A stretch of DNA of 64,000 bases, from NCBI GenBank assembly GCA_963777095.1, contig CAVZOY010000004.1:496001-560000 (forward strand), read 5' to 3'. The stretch comes from CAVZOY01 sp963777095. Its GTDB lineage: Bacteria > Actinomycetota > Actinomycetes > Mycobacteriales > Geodermatophilaceae. The first letter of the stretch is position 1. Each line of letters opens with the position of its first letter. A program made the position numbers and the translations under genes. The notes below the pieces were generated by a model. It was not told the DNA's origin. It worked only from the letters and a program-made list of their open reading frames with translations, and searched no databases. Positions 52,752-62,881 of this stretch are shown in pieces.

Positions 52752-53832
52752 TGAAGGTCGGCATCGTGGGGATGCCCAACGCGGGCAAGTCCTCGCTGTT
52801 CAACGCGCTGTCGCAGGCGGGCGCGCAGGCGGCGAACTACCCGTTCACGACGATCGAGCCGAACGTCGCGGTCGTGGGGGTCGAGGACGAGCGGCTGGAC
52901 GAGGTCGCGCGCGTGGTGCGCTCCTCGAACGTGGTGCCGGACACGATCGAGTTCCACGACATCGCCGGGCTCGTGGCGGGCGCGCACAAGGGCGAGGGGC
53001 TCGGCAACCAGTTCCTGGCCAACATCCGCGAGACCGACGCGCTGCTGCACGTGGTGCGCGCGCACGACGACCCGAACGTGATCCACCCCGACGGGCGCGT
53101 CGACCCGGCGGCGGACATGGACACGATCGAGACCGAGCTGATCTACGCCGACCTCGAGCAGGCCGAGCGCCGGCACGCGCGGGTCGTGCGCGAGGCGCGC
53201 TCGGGCGACCGCGCGGCGGTCGCCGAGGAGAAGTGGCTGGGCGCGGTCATCGAGGCGCTGCAGGCGGGGCGGCCCGTGCGCTCGGTGCCGGTGCCGGAGG
53301 ACGCGCCGAACGCGGCGCGCGACCTCGGCGCGCTGACCGCCAAGCCGGTGCTCTACGTCGCGAACGTGTCCGAGGGCGACGACGAGGTGCCCGCCGTGGT
53401 GGCCGAGCACGCCGCCGGCCGCGACGCCGCGGCGGTGGCGATCTCCTCGCGGCTCGAGGCCGAGCTCTCCGAGCTCGAGGACGAGGAGGCGGGCACGATG
53501 CGCGAGGAGCTCGGGATCTCCGAGTCCGGGCCTGCAGCGCGTCGTGCACGGGCGCGTTCTCGCTGCTCGACCTGATCGCGTTCTTCACGGCGGGCGAGGA
53601 CAAGCCGGCGCAGTCCTGGCACCTGCGCCGCGGGCTCTCGGCCTGGCACGCGGCGGGCGAGATCCACTCCGACATCCAGCGCGGGTTCGTGCGCGCCGAG
53701 GTGATCGGGTGGGACGCGCTGGTCGAGGCCGGCGGCTACGCCCCGGCGCGCGACAAGGGCGTGCTGCGGCTCGAGGGCCGCGACTACGCGATGCAGGACG
53801 GCGACGTGATCACCGTCAAGTTCACGCCCTAA
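52748..53832 (+). CDS. ychF: Ribosome-binding GTPase/ATPase YchF (one frameshift)
   Basis: About 361 residues, ATG 52,748 (or 52,751) with GGGGAG 8 nt upstream. G1 GIVGMPNAGKSSLFNALSQA, NYPFTTIEPNVAVV, G3 IEFHDIAGLVAGAHKGEGLG, and KPVLYVANVSEGDD (the NxxE replacement of NKxD that gives YchF its ATP preference). After one shift near 53,531 the C-terminal TGS domain continues: GAFSLLDLIAFFTAGEDKPA, AAGEIHSDIQRGFVRAEVIG, LEGRDYAMQDGDVITVKFTP. Universally conserved translation-associated enzyme. Confidence 0.95.
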
Positions 53833-53875
53833 GCCGGCGTCTGACCCCTGGTCGAGGGTTCATACTCGGCGCGCC

Positions 53876-54743
53876 ATGGACGGAGGCCGCGTTCTCGTCG
53901 TCGCCGAGGGCGGTCACGAGCCACTCGTCCGCGCGCTCGCCGCGGAGGGCCACGAGGTCGACGCGCGGCTGCCCGCGGAGGCGCTCGGCCCGACGCCCGA
54001 CGTCATCGTCGTCGTGCGCGCCGACCCCGCGGCGGCGGTGCTCGCCGCGCTCGAGCGGCGCGCGCGGCTGCCGGTCGCGCCCGTGATCGTGCTCAGCGGG
54101 GCCGCGCCGCCGAAGGTGCGCGCGTCGCTGCTGCGCGCCGGCGCGCACACCTGCCTGCAGGACCCCGTCGACCCGGGCGAGCTGCTCGCCGCCGTCGCGG
54201 GCGCGCTGGCGGTCAAGCGCGGCCGCGACGCCGAGCCGAGCCCGAGGGCCTCACCGACCCGGTCACGGGCCTCGGCAACCGCCGCCTCGGCGAGCGCGAG
54301 CTCGACCTCTTCGTCGCCCGCTCGACCCGCCACGGCCACGCGCTCGCGCTCGTCAAGGCCGGGCTCGACGGCTTCGACGCGCTCGCGCCCGGGGCACACG
54401 GACGCCGTGCTCCACGACGCCGGCGCGCGGCTTCGCGCGCACGCTGCGCAGCGGCGACGTGATCGTGCGCTGGGAGGGCGACGAGTTCCTGATGATGCTC
54501 CCCGACACCGACCGCGAGGGCACCCACCGCGCCGCCGAGCGCCTCCGCCGCTGCATCTCCGCCGCCCCGTTCACGGTCGGCGCCGAGACCGTCGAGCTGA
54601 CCGCCTCGGTCGGCTGGGCGGGCTGGCTGGGCGAGGACCCGCGCGAGTTCAAGCTGCGCGTCGACCGCTGGCTGGGGCAGGCGCGCGAGGCGGGCGGCGA
54701 CGCGGTGCGGCCGGGGGTGACGCGGGGCGACTCGCGGAGTTGA
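53876..54743 (+). CDS. Response-regulator-like + GGDEF domain protein with EGDEF active site (frameshifted)
   Basis: About 288 residues. First ~115 residues: receiver-like fold (VLVVAEGGHEPLVRALAAEG, then VIVVVRADPAA, PVIVLSGAAPPKVRASLLRA, HTCLQDPVDPGELLAAVAGA), lacking an obvious phosphoacceptor Asp. After shifts near 54,240 and 54,400 a GGDEF domain follows: GLTDPVTGLGNRRLGERELD and GDVIVRWEGDEFLMMLPDTD. The signature reads EGDEF instead of GGDEF; the first Gly is replaced by Glu, so catalytic activity is doubtful. Likely a c-di-GMP-related signalling protein. Confidence 0.78.
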
Positions 54744-54817
54744 CGGTGGCGCCGGCGGAGGTCAAAGGCGGCTGGGTAGGGAGTGGAGTTCGGACTGCGA
54801 GTGGCGGCAACGATACT

Positions 54818-54851
54818 GTCCTGAGGTCGCCTGGCGACCGCTAGGCAGGAC
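54818..54851. terminator. Nested hairpin between the GGDEF gene and the LAL regulator
   Basis: Outer arms GTCCTG / CAGGAC enclose an inner stem GGTCGCC-T-GGCGACC. It lies between the convergent GGDEF gene (stop 54,743) and the LuxR-type gene (stop 55,028). The rest of the 285-bp gap shows no convincing gene. Confidence 0.55.
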
Positions 54852-55027
54852 AAGGGAAGTCTGCTTGCCTATGGGATGCAGGCGAAAAGAGGGCAGGACG
54901 GTGGCCGCGCGCGCGGTGGAACTCGCTCCTTACCCAGCCGCCGTTGACGTTCAGCCCTCGGCCGCCTAGCGAGGCGCAGGCGCGGCGCCGCGACTGGCCG
55001 GCCCTGATGTGGGGGATCCCACATGGT

Positions 55028-57770
55028 TTACGGCAGGCGCCGGGCCAGCTCGGTCCGCGAGCGCACGCCGAGCTTGCGGTAGACGCGCGTGAGGTTCGCC
55101 TCCACCGTGCGCTCGGAGACGAACAGCTCTCCCGCGATCTCGCGATTCGAGCGGCCCGCCGCGGCCAGCTCGGCGACGCCGCGCTCGGTCGCCGTGAGCT
55201 CGGCGTCGTCGCTGGGCCGGCGGCCGCCGAGCCGCGCCGCCTCGGCGCGGGCGCGGTCGGCCCACCGCGCTGCGCCCAGCGCCTCGAACGCCGCCTCGGC
55301 CTCGGCCAGCGACGCCCGCGCGGCGGCGCGCTGCTTGGCTCGTCGCTGCGCGCTCCCGAGCGCGAGCTCGGTGCGGGCAGCGCGAACGGCATGTCGAGCG
55401 CGCGGTGCTGCTCGACCGCGCCGGCGAGCTCACGCAGCGCGGCGTCCGTGTCGCCCTCGGCGGCCAGCAGCAGGCCGCGGCAGCGAGCGGCGGCGGCGCG
55501 TAACCAGGGCCAGCGCGCCGCCGCGTCGAGCTCGGCCGCGAGTGCGCGCGCCCGCTCGACGTCGCCGAGCATGAGGAGCGCGTCGATCGCCTCCGCGTGA
55601 ACCGGGAGCACGCCGAGCTCGCCGACCTCGCCCTCGCGCAGCAGCGCGACCACGGGTCGAACGCGGCCCACGCCTCGTCGCCTGCCCGGCGGAGAGCGCG
55701 AGGTGCCCGAGCGCCCAGCGGTTCTGCGCCGCCGCGAAGCGGTGCTCGGCCCGTTCGGCGATGGCCAGGCCCTCCTCGGCGGCGGCGCGACCGCCGTCGC
55801 CGCGCCGAGGTGCGCCTCGGCGAGCGCGCGGACGTAGAGCAGCACGGTGCGTTCCGTCCGCTGATCGGTCTGCTCCGACGCGGTCAGACCGCGGATCGCC
55901 AGCTCGCGTGCTTCGTGGAAGCGGCCGGCGCGCGACTCGAGCTCGCTGAGCGCGAACAGCAGGCCGGTGCTGAGCGGATCGCCGCCGGCCGCCTGGGCCT
56001 GCGCGAGCGCGTGCGGAGCCGGGCTCGCGCAGCGGCGAGCTCGCCTCGGTACATCAGCAGCAGCCCGCGACGGCGCTCGGCGAGTCGTCGATCGAGGCCA
56101 CACCGGGCGCGCCCTCGAGTGCCAGCGCCCGCTCGATCGCCGGAGACGCGTCGGCCCAGCGGCCGCGCAGCGCCTGGATGCAGGCGAGGTTGGCGAGGGC
56201 CCGCGCCGCCGACTCGAGCGGCTCGGAGGCCTGCGCGAGCTCCGCGGCGCTCGCGGCGTGCGCTCCGCCTACGAGGAGCTCGGCACGCAGCAGGTGCGTA
56301 AGCGCGAGTCGGCGCAGGACGACGACACGCGCGGCCGGGTCGTCGCCCGCCTCGCCGAGCGCCTGCTCGGCGAGATCGCGGGCCTCGAGGATGCTGCCGT
56401 CGTAGGTGGCGAGCATCGCGAGCCGCACGAGCACCGAGGCGCGCTGGGCGGGGTCGGCCAGCTCGAGCGCGTCGTGCAGCAGCCGCTCGCGCGCCCGGTG
56501 TCGCCGGCGGCGAACGCGAGGTCGGAGCCCTCGAGGATGAGCGCGGCGCGCTCGGCCGCGGGCTCGGCGGGCGCGAGCCGCAGCGCGTGCTCGACGAGTT
56601 GGAGGGCGGCGTCGGGGGCGCCGCGCGCTGCGGCACGACGGGCCGCCTCGGCGACGATCTGAGCGCGCGCGGTCGGGTGCCTGCGCGGCCAGCGCGACGT
56701 GCAGCGCGCGCTGTTCGAAGTCCTCGACCAGGTCGGCGAGCCGGCGGTGGAGGAGGCGGAGACGGTCGGGCCGCAGCCGCGCGGTGGCGACGGAACCGAA
56801 GAGAGGATGCGCGAGCCGCAGGCGGTCGTCCTCGAGCTGGAGCACGCCGCTCTGCCAGCGCCTCCTCGATCCCGCCGGGGCCTCGTCCGCGATGGCGCCG
56901 ACGACCGCGGGCTGCGGCTCGGCCAGCGCCGCCACGGCGGCGAGCACCAGCTGCGCGGCGGGCGACAGCGCGCTGAGCCGCTCGCCGACGACACCCTCGA
57001 GCGTCTCCGGCTCGGGCAGCGCCGCGGTCGGCGCGAGCCCGCCCTCGTGGCGCAGGAGCGCGCGAGCGAGCTCGAGCCCGTACAGCGGGTTGCCGCCCGC
57101 GGCGGCGTGGACCCGCAGCAGCAGCGGCCGCGCGAGCCGCAACCCGAGCCGCTCCGGAGCAGCGTGTGCATGTCCGCGGGCCGAGCGGCGCGAGCGGGAC
57201 GCGCAGGACGCGCGCGTCGTCCCACGCGTCGAGCCCCAGCGGCAGGCCGGCGGGGCGGTCGCTGCGCCGCGCCAGCAGCGCGAGCAACGGTTCGCCGGCC
57301 AGACGCCGCAGCGCGAACGTGAGCGCCCGCGCCGAGTCGGCGTCGAGCCACTGCAGGTCGTCGATGGCGAGCCCCACCGGCTGCGGTTCGCTCAGCGCGC
57401 GCAGCGCCCCCAGCGTGGCGACCGCGATCGCCCGCTGGTCGGGTGCTGCGCCGTCCGGGTCGGCGAGCAGCAGCGCGACCTCGAGCGCGCGGCGCTGCGG
57501 GCCGGGCAGCCCCTCGAGCGCGTCGAGCTCGGGCCGCAGCAGGTCGCCGAGCGCTGCGTAGGAGAGCGCCTGCTCGGCCTCCGACGGGCGCGCCTCGAGC
57601 ACCCGCAGCCCTCGCTCGCGCGCCGCGCCGACCGCGAGCTGCCAGAGGGCGCTCTTGCCGATGCCCGCGTCGCCCTCGATCGCGAGCGCGGCGCTCCCCG
57701 CAGCGAGGAGCTCGAGGCTCTCGAGAGCCGTCGCCACCTCCTGCTCTCGACCGACCAGGGTGGGCCCCAT
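55028..57770 (-). CDS. Large ATP-binding LuxR-family (LAL) transcriptional regulator (several frameshifts)
   Basis: About 910 residues. N-terminal AAA/STAND module: LVGREQEVATALESLELLAA, ALAIEGDAGIGKSALWQLAV (Walker A), VGLAIDDLQWLDADSARALT (Walker B). Middle: TPR-like helical repeats rich in Ala, Leu and Arg. C-terminal LuxR helix-turn-helix: GRSNREIAGELFVSERTVEA with NLTRVYRKLGVRSRTELARR, ending RLP. The frame changes repeatedly (near 57,170, 56,860, 56,650, 56,500, 56,020, 55,800, 55,350), more often than in other genes, perhaps because of poor local read quality. Single large regulator with no obvious adjacent target. Confidence 0.85.
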
Positions 57771-57791
57771 GGCAGGCCGACCGTATCCGGC

Positions 57792-58654
57792 TCAGGCCTC
57801 CTCGGCCAGCTTCTCGAGCCGCTCCGCCAGCCGGTTCATGCCGAGCTCCTGCGCCGCCGCGGCGCCGCCCGCCCAGTCGGCTCGCGGTCCTCGACGGCGT
57901 CGAGCTCGACCTCCACCAGCGTCGCGATCTCCTTGAACGAGCGCAGCTCGTCGGCCTGCTCGATCAGCGCGCGCCGGACCGACGGCTTCTCGCGGATCGC
58001 GCCGAGGATCGCGTGCTCGAGGTCGCCCTTGCGCTGGAGGATGTCCGCCGCGGTCTTGGCGCCGATGCCCTTCGCGCCCGGCAGGCCGTCGGACGGGTCG
58101 CCGCGCAGCGCGATGAAGTCCGGGACCTGCTCGGGCCCGATGCCGTAGCGCTCGCGCACCTCGTCCGGGCCCATCTCGGTGAAGCCCTTGCGCGCCTGCT
58201 GCATCAGGACGTGGACGTTCTCCGTCGCGCACTGGAAGAGGTCGCGGTCGCCGGTGAAGATCAGCGCCTTGCCGCCCGCGCGCTCCTCGGCGAGCGCGAG
58301 CGAGTGCAGGAGGTCGTCGGCCTCGAGCCCGTCGTGGTCGAGCACGGTCCAGCCGAACGCCTCGTACAGCGCCGGCGCCTTCGCCCACTGCGAGGCGAGC
58401 CCGTCGGGCATCGGCGGGCGGTCGGCGTGGTAGGCGGGGAACGCGTCGGTGCGGTAGTCGGCCGCCTCGGCGCCGAAGCACATGACGATCGCGCGCGGCG
58501 CGTGCTCCTCGATCACCTGCAGCGTCACGTTGACCGAGCCCAGCAGCGCGTTGACCGGCTGGTCGTCGGGGCCGGTGATCGAGTCCGGCAGCGCGTAGAA
58601 CGCGCGGTAGAGCAGGTGCGGGGCGTCGGCGACGAGCAGCGGTCCGGCCATCAC
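57792..58654 (-). CDS. 5'-3' exonuclease (DNA polymerase I N-terminal type; one frameshift)
   Basis: About 287 residues, ATG start. FEN-type motifs: GPLLVADAPHLLYRAFYALP, VMCFGAEAADYRTDAFPAYH, HDGLEADDLLHSLALAEERA (acidic metal cluster), ALIFTGDRDLFQCATENVHV, and the helix-hairpin-helix ALRGDPSDGLPGAKGIGAKT. After one shift near 57,885 the end is AAAAQELGMNRLAERLEKLA. A stand-alone exonuclease without the polymerase domain, as in several actinobacteria; removes RNA primers or flaps. The final Asp cluster of full FEN enzymes (GDRD) is present. Confidence 0.88.
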
Positions 58655-58674
58655 CGCAACCTATAGTGCCGCGC

Positions 58675-59132
58675 ATGACGACGATCACCGGACTCGACCA
58701 GCTCAAGGAGGCCGAGGGCCAGGACCTCGGGACGAGCGACTGGCACGAGGTCACCCAGAAGGACATCGACACGTTCGCCGACGTCACCGGCGACCACCAG
58801 TGGATCCACGTCGACCCCGAGCGCGCCAAGGACACGCCGTTCGGCGGCACGATCGCCCACGGCTACTACACGCTCTCGCTGGCGCCCCGCTTCTCCGAGC
58901 GAGATCCTCAAGTTCGAGGGCTTCGCGTTCGGCATCAACTACGGGCTCAACAAGGTCCGCTTCCCGGCGCCGCTGCCGGTCGGCGGCAAGGTGCGCATGA
59001 GCGCCAAGCTCGCCGGCGTCGAGCCGATCCAGGGCGGCGCCCAGGTCACGCTCGAGCTGACCTTCGAGCACGAGGGCACCGAGAAGCCCGTGTGCGTCGC
59101 GGAGACGCTCGCGCGCGCTCTACGAGGGCTGA
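58675..59132 (+). CDS. MaoC-family dehydratase ((R)-enoyl-CoA hydratase-like; two frameshifts)
   Basis: About 152 residues. The hydratase-2 motif TFADVTGDHQWIHVDPERAK with PFGGTIAHGYYTLSLAPRFS carries the catalytic Asp and His (D-x4-H). After a shift near 58,900 the hot-dog fold continues: FEGFAFGINYGLNKVRFPAP, VRMSAKLAGVEPIQGGAQVT, ending ETLARALYEG after a second shift near 59,118. Length and motifs fit single-domain MaoC proteins. Converges with the HAD gene; their stops overlap by 13 nt. Confidence 0.88.
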
Positions 59133-59750
59133 AGCAGCCCCGGCAGCTCGGCCATGTCGGTGAACACGCGGGCGGCGCCGTCGAGCCGCTCGCGCCGGCG
59201 TCGTGCCGGCGTAGCCGAACACGGTCATCCCGGCGCGCGACGCCCGCCTCGACGCCCGCGGGCGAGTCCTCCACCACCGCGCACTCGCCCGGCTCCCAGC
59301 CCATCGTCGCCGCCGCGTGCAGGAACAGGTCGGGCGCCGGCTTGCCGTGCTCGACCTCGTGGCGCTGAAGATCCGGCCCTCGAAGCGGTCCCACAGCCCG
59401 GTGTGGCCGAGCGTGAAGCGCATCTTCTCGACCGACGCGCTCGAGGCCACGCAGTTGGGCAGCGCGATCGCGTCGAGCGCGGCCAGCACGCCCGGCACCG
59501 GCCGCAGCTCCTTCTCGAAGGCGGCGAACATCGCGTCGAGGTAGCGGCGGCGGAAGCCCTCGGGCAGCCCGCCGCGCTCGTCGGCGTAGGCGATGACGGT
59601 CTTCCACGAGCGGCCCATGAACGTCTCGACCGACGCCTCCGGCGTCATCGGCATGCCGATGTCGGTCAGCAGCCCGGCGAGCACGCGGTTGGAGATCGCC
59701 TCGGAGTCGACCAGGACCCCGTCGCAGTCGAAGATGACCGAGCGGATCAG
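59120..59750 (-). CDS. HAD-superfamily phosphatase (beta-phosphoglucomutase-like; frameshifts; CTG start?)
   Basis: About 209 residues. HAD motifs: SVIFDCDGVLVDSEAISNRV (DxD nucleophile), VPGVLAALDAIALPNCVASS (motif II Ser), EHGKPAPDLFLHAAATMGWE (motif III Lys), CAVVEDSPAGVEAGVARGMT (motif IV). A base is gained near 59,365 and another near 59,210. The upstream frame offers no ATG, GTG or TTG; the only plausible initiation is CTG 59,750, overlapping the SpoIID-like stop as CTGA. This mirrors the JmjC gene start at 24,929. Substrate unknown. Confidence 0.8.
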
Positions 59751-61174
59751 CGGACGCGGACGGCGGGGCCGTTCTCGTCGTGGTACCGGACCCGGTAGGT
59801 CCCGGGCACGGTCACGTTGTAGCGGTAGCGCCCGCCGCGCCCACGCGCGCCACGCCGACGGTGACCCACTTGCCGGCGTCGCGCCGCTGCACGAGCGCCG
59901 TGCCGCTCTTGAGCACCGGCAGCACGCGGCCGGACAGCCGGCCGACGGGGTGCGCGTGCAGCCACGCCGCGGAGCCGAACGGCTCGGCGCCGCCGGTCGG
60001 CGGGCCCTCGGCTCCGGCTCGGGCGGCGGGCTCCTCGCCGGTGGTGATCGAGGTGAAGAACGCCCAGGTGTCGAACAGCCCGAGCCGCGCGCGCAGCTGG
60101 CCGCCGGTCACGCGCGTGCGGCCGCGGGAGCCGATCACGTCGGCCTCGACGATCCGCGGCGAGCGGCCGCGCTGCACGACCTCGATGCCGCGGAACTTGC
60201 CCTTGACCAGCCCGCCGAGCTTGCGGCCGGCCTGCTTGAGGGTCATCCGGATCGGGCCCCAGCGGTGGCGCGGGGACGTCGTCGTCGTAGGGGTCGTCGA
60301 CCGACTTCAGCCACGGCCGCGGCTCGTTGCCGAGCGGCGTGTTCTCGACGTCCTCGGTGCGCCCGCCCGAGGTGGAGAAGAAGTAGGTGACGACCGGCAC
60401 GCCGTTGTAGGTCACGACCTCGCCGCGCGTCTCCGCGATCGCCTGGTTGGTCGAGGCCTCCTCGGCCGCCACGCCGCCGTAGACCTGCGAGCGCGTGTCG
60501 GGGTAGAGGTCGAAGCCGGCGCCCGGCTTCATCGTCGCCACCGCGTAGGTGCGCGCCGCGACGGCCTGCGCCTTGAGCGCCTCGAGCGGCCACGAGGGCG
60601 GCGACTCGTCGGGCACGACGCCCTGCAGGTAGGTGTCGAGCGAGAGCGCGTTGATGGCGTCGACGCCGGAGAACGCGCCGGGCGAGAAGTCGATCGCGCC
60701 GCGGTAGGCGCCGCTCGACGCGCCCGTTGGCCGCGCGGCCGCGCAGCGTCACCATGCCGCCGCGCCCGGTGACGCGCAGCGCGCTGTAGGTGCCCATGCG
60801 CTTGCCGCGCGACGAGCGCAGCTGCACGCGCCGCGCCGCGGCGGCGCACGAAGTAGGTCTTGCGCGACGACAGCCGCCGCCGGCCTGCGCGCACCGCGCC
60901 GGTGAACGACGCCGAGCCCGCGCACCGACTGCAGCAGCACGCGCACGCGCTGGTTCGGATCGAGCGTCCCGATCGCGGTGCCCGTGTAGTAGTGGGCGAG
61001 GATGTCGCGGTAGCCGCTGCCGTTGAGCGCGAACCCGTAGGCGCCGTACTGGCTCATCCCGACGCCGTGGCCGAAGCCCGCGCCGCGGATCGTGAACTTC
61101 GAGGCAGCCGCCGCCGTGCCGGCGGGCAGCAGGCAGGTCACGAGGAGGGTCAGCAGGAAGGTCCGAGCGCGCAT
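59747..61174 (-). CDS. SpoIID/LytB-domain exported protein (frameshifts)
   Basis: About 475 residues, ATG 61,174. Signal peptide TFLLTLLVTCLLPAGTAAAA, then KFTIRGAGFGHGVGMSQYGA with YGFALNGSGYRDILAHYYTG: the LytB/SpoIID opening. The lytic-transglycosylase-type core has LEALKAQAVAARTYAVATMK, PDTRSQVYGGVAAEEASTNQ and VVTYFFSTSGGRTEDVENTP. C-terminal IGSRGRTRVTGGQLRARLGL is the second SpoIID signature, followed by an extra beta domain ending YRVRYHDENGPAVRVR. Shifts near 60,925, 60,845, 60,722, 60,265 and 59,845 interrupt it. Probably a secreted peptidoglycan hydrolase; this lineage is not obviously spore-forming. Confidence 0.82.
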
Positions 61175-61234
61175 GAGAAGTGGATCGACGGCTACGTTAG
61201 CCCGACACGACCGGAGGGGAGAAGTTTCGGGCGA

Positions 61235-62881
61235 ATGGAGCGCAAGGCGTCGGACCTGTTCGTGGAGTGCTTGGAGGTCGAGGGGGTCAAGTACGTCTTC
61301 GGGATCCCGGGCGAGGAGACGCTCGACCTCAACGAGTCGCTCGCCAACTCCAGTGTCGACTTCATCCCGGTTCGACATGAGCAGGGCGGGGCCTACATGG
61401 CGGACATGTACGGCCGCCTCACGCAGCGCGCCGGCGTCTGCCTCGGCACGCTCGGCCCGGGCGCCACGAACCTGATCACCGCGGTCGCCGACGCCTTCCT
61501 CGACCGCTCGCCGCTCGTCGCCCTGACCGGCCAGGGCGACCTCGAGCGCATGCACAAGGAGTCGCACCAGTACATCGACATCGTCTCGATCATGAAGCCG
61601 GTGACGAAGTGGAACGCGCGGCTGAACTCGAGCCACATCATCCCCGAGGTCGTGCGCAAGGCGTTCAAGGTCGCGCAGGCGCAGAAGCCCGGCCCGACGC
61701 ACATCGAGCTGCCCGAGGACGTGATGGCGGCGACCGCTCGACGCCGTGCCGCTGCCCGCGCGCACGCAGATCCGCAGCCCCGAGCCGTCGGCGCCCGAGC
61801 TGCTCAAGGCGGTCTCGATCATCCGCTCCGCGATCAACCCGGTCGTGCTGGCCGGCAACGGCGTCGCCCGCGTCGGCGCCGCCCCCGCGCTGCGCGAGTT
61901 CGCCCGCGCCACCGGCATCGGCGTCGCCGAGACGTTCATGGGCAAGGGCCTGCTCGACTACGAGGACCCGCACTGGCTCGGCACCGTCGGGCTGCAGTCG
62001 CGCGACTACACGCTCGCGGGCTTCGAGGACGCCGACGTGGTGATCACCGTCGGCTACGACCTCGTCGAGCACTCCCCGGAGCACTGGAACCCCAAGAAGA
62101 ACAAGAAGATCGTCTGCATCGACACGACCTCGGCCGAGGTCGACGAGCACTTCCAGACCGAGGTCGACCTCGTCGGCGACCTCTACCACATCCTCACCCG
62201 CCTGGCCGAGGAGCTGCGCGAGGCGCCGCACGACGCGCCCAGGACTCGCGGCTCAACGACATCGTCCTCGGGCGCTTCATGTCGGCCAAGGGCGACGACT
62301 CGTTCCCGATGCAGCCGCCGCGCGCGCTGTGGGAGATCCGCGACGCGATGGGCCGCGAGGACCTGCTGATCTCCGACGTCGGCCTGCACAAGCTGTGGAT
62401 CGCGCGCATGTTCCCCGCCCACGAGCCGAACACGGTGTTCATCGCCAACGGGCTCGCCGGCATGGGGATCGCGCTGCCGACCGCGATCGCCGCCAAGCTC
62501 GTCCACCCCGAGCGCAACGTGATCACCGTCAACGGCGACGGCGGCTTCCTCATGAACTGCCAGGAGCTCGAGACCGCCGTGCGCCTGAAGACCCCGATCG
62601 TCAACGTGATCTGGGAGAACTCGCAGTACGGCTCGATCGTCTGGAAGCAGGACAAGAAGTTCGGCCGCCACTTCGGCACCGACTTCACCAACCCCGACTT
62701 CGTCAAGCTGGCCGACGCCTTCGGGATGCCGGCCTGGCGCTGCGAGAAGACCGACGACTTCGGCCGTCACCTGCGCCACGCGCTGACCCTCGACCTGCCG
62801 TCCCTGATCGTGCTGCCGATCGACTACTCGATCGACGTGGCGATCTCGGAAGAACTCGGAACGGAGACAGTTGCCGCATGA
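61235..62881 (+). CDS. ThDP-dependent acetolactate-synthase-like enzyme, candidate 2-oxoglutarate decarboxylase
   Basis: About 548 residues, ATG with GGAGGGGAG 14-22 nt upstream. Thiamine-diphosphate fold: N-terminal YVFGIPGEETLDLNESLANS, catalytic-Glu segment FIPVRHEQGGAYMADMYGRL, LGPGATNLITAVADAFLDRS; C-terminal ThDP/Mg site VITVNGDGGFLMNCQELETA with WENSQYGSI. Two compensating base errors near 61,735 and 62,240. Overlaps the dehydrogenase start by 4 nt (ATGA). Sequence alone says acetolactate synthase-like; pairing with a succinate-semialdehyde dehydrogenase points instead to 2-oxoglutarate decarboxylase, known from cyanobacteria (inference). Confidence 0.85.
   Translation: MERKASDLFVECLEVEGVKYVFGIPGEETLDLNESLANSSVDFIPVRHEQGGAYMADMYGRLTQRAGVCLGTLGPGATNLITAVADAFLDRSPLVALTGQGDLERMHKESHQYIDIVSIMKPVTKWNARLNSSHIIPEVVRKAFKVAQAQKPGPTHIELPEDVMAATARRRAAARAHADPQPRAVGARAAQGGLDHPLRDQPGRAGRQRRRPRRRRPRAARVRPRHRHRRRRDVHGQGPARLRGPALARHRRAAVARLHARGLRGRRRGDHRRLRPRRALPGALEPQEEQEDRLHRHDLGRGRRALPDRGRPRRRPLPHPHPPGRGAARGAARRAQDSRLNDIVLGRFMSAKGDDSFPMQPPRALWEIRDAMGREDLLISDVGLHKLWIARMFPAHEPNTVFIANGLAGMGIALPTAIAAKLVHPERNVITVNGDGGFLMNCQELETAVRLKTPIVNVIWENSQYGSIVWKQDKKFGRHFGTDFTNPDFVKLADAFGMPAWRCEKTDDFGRHLRHALTLDLPSLIVLPIDYSIDVAISEELGTETVAA

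Noticed and set aside
54744..55027. Possible small gene in the gap between the GGDEF and LAL genes
   Set aside because: No frame with a start, ribosome-binding site and coherent protein; only the nested hairpin stands out.
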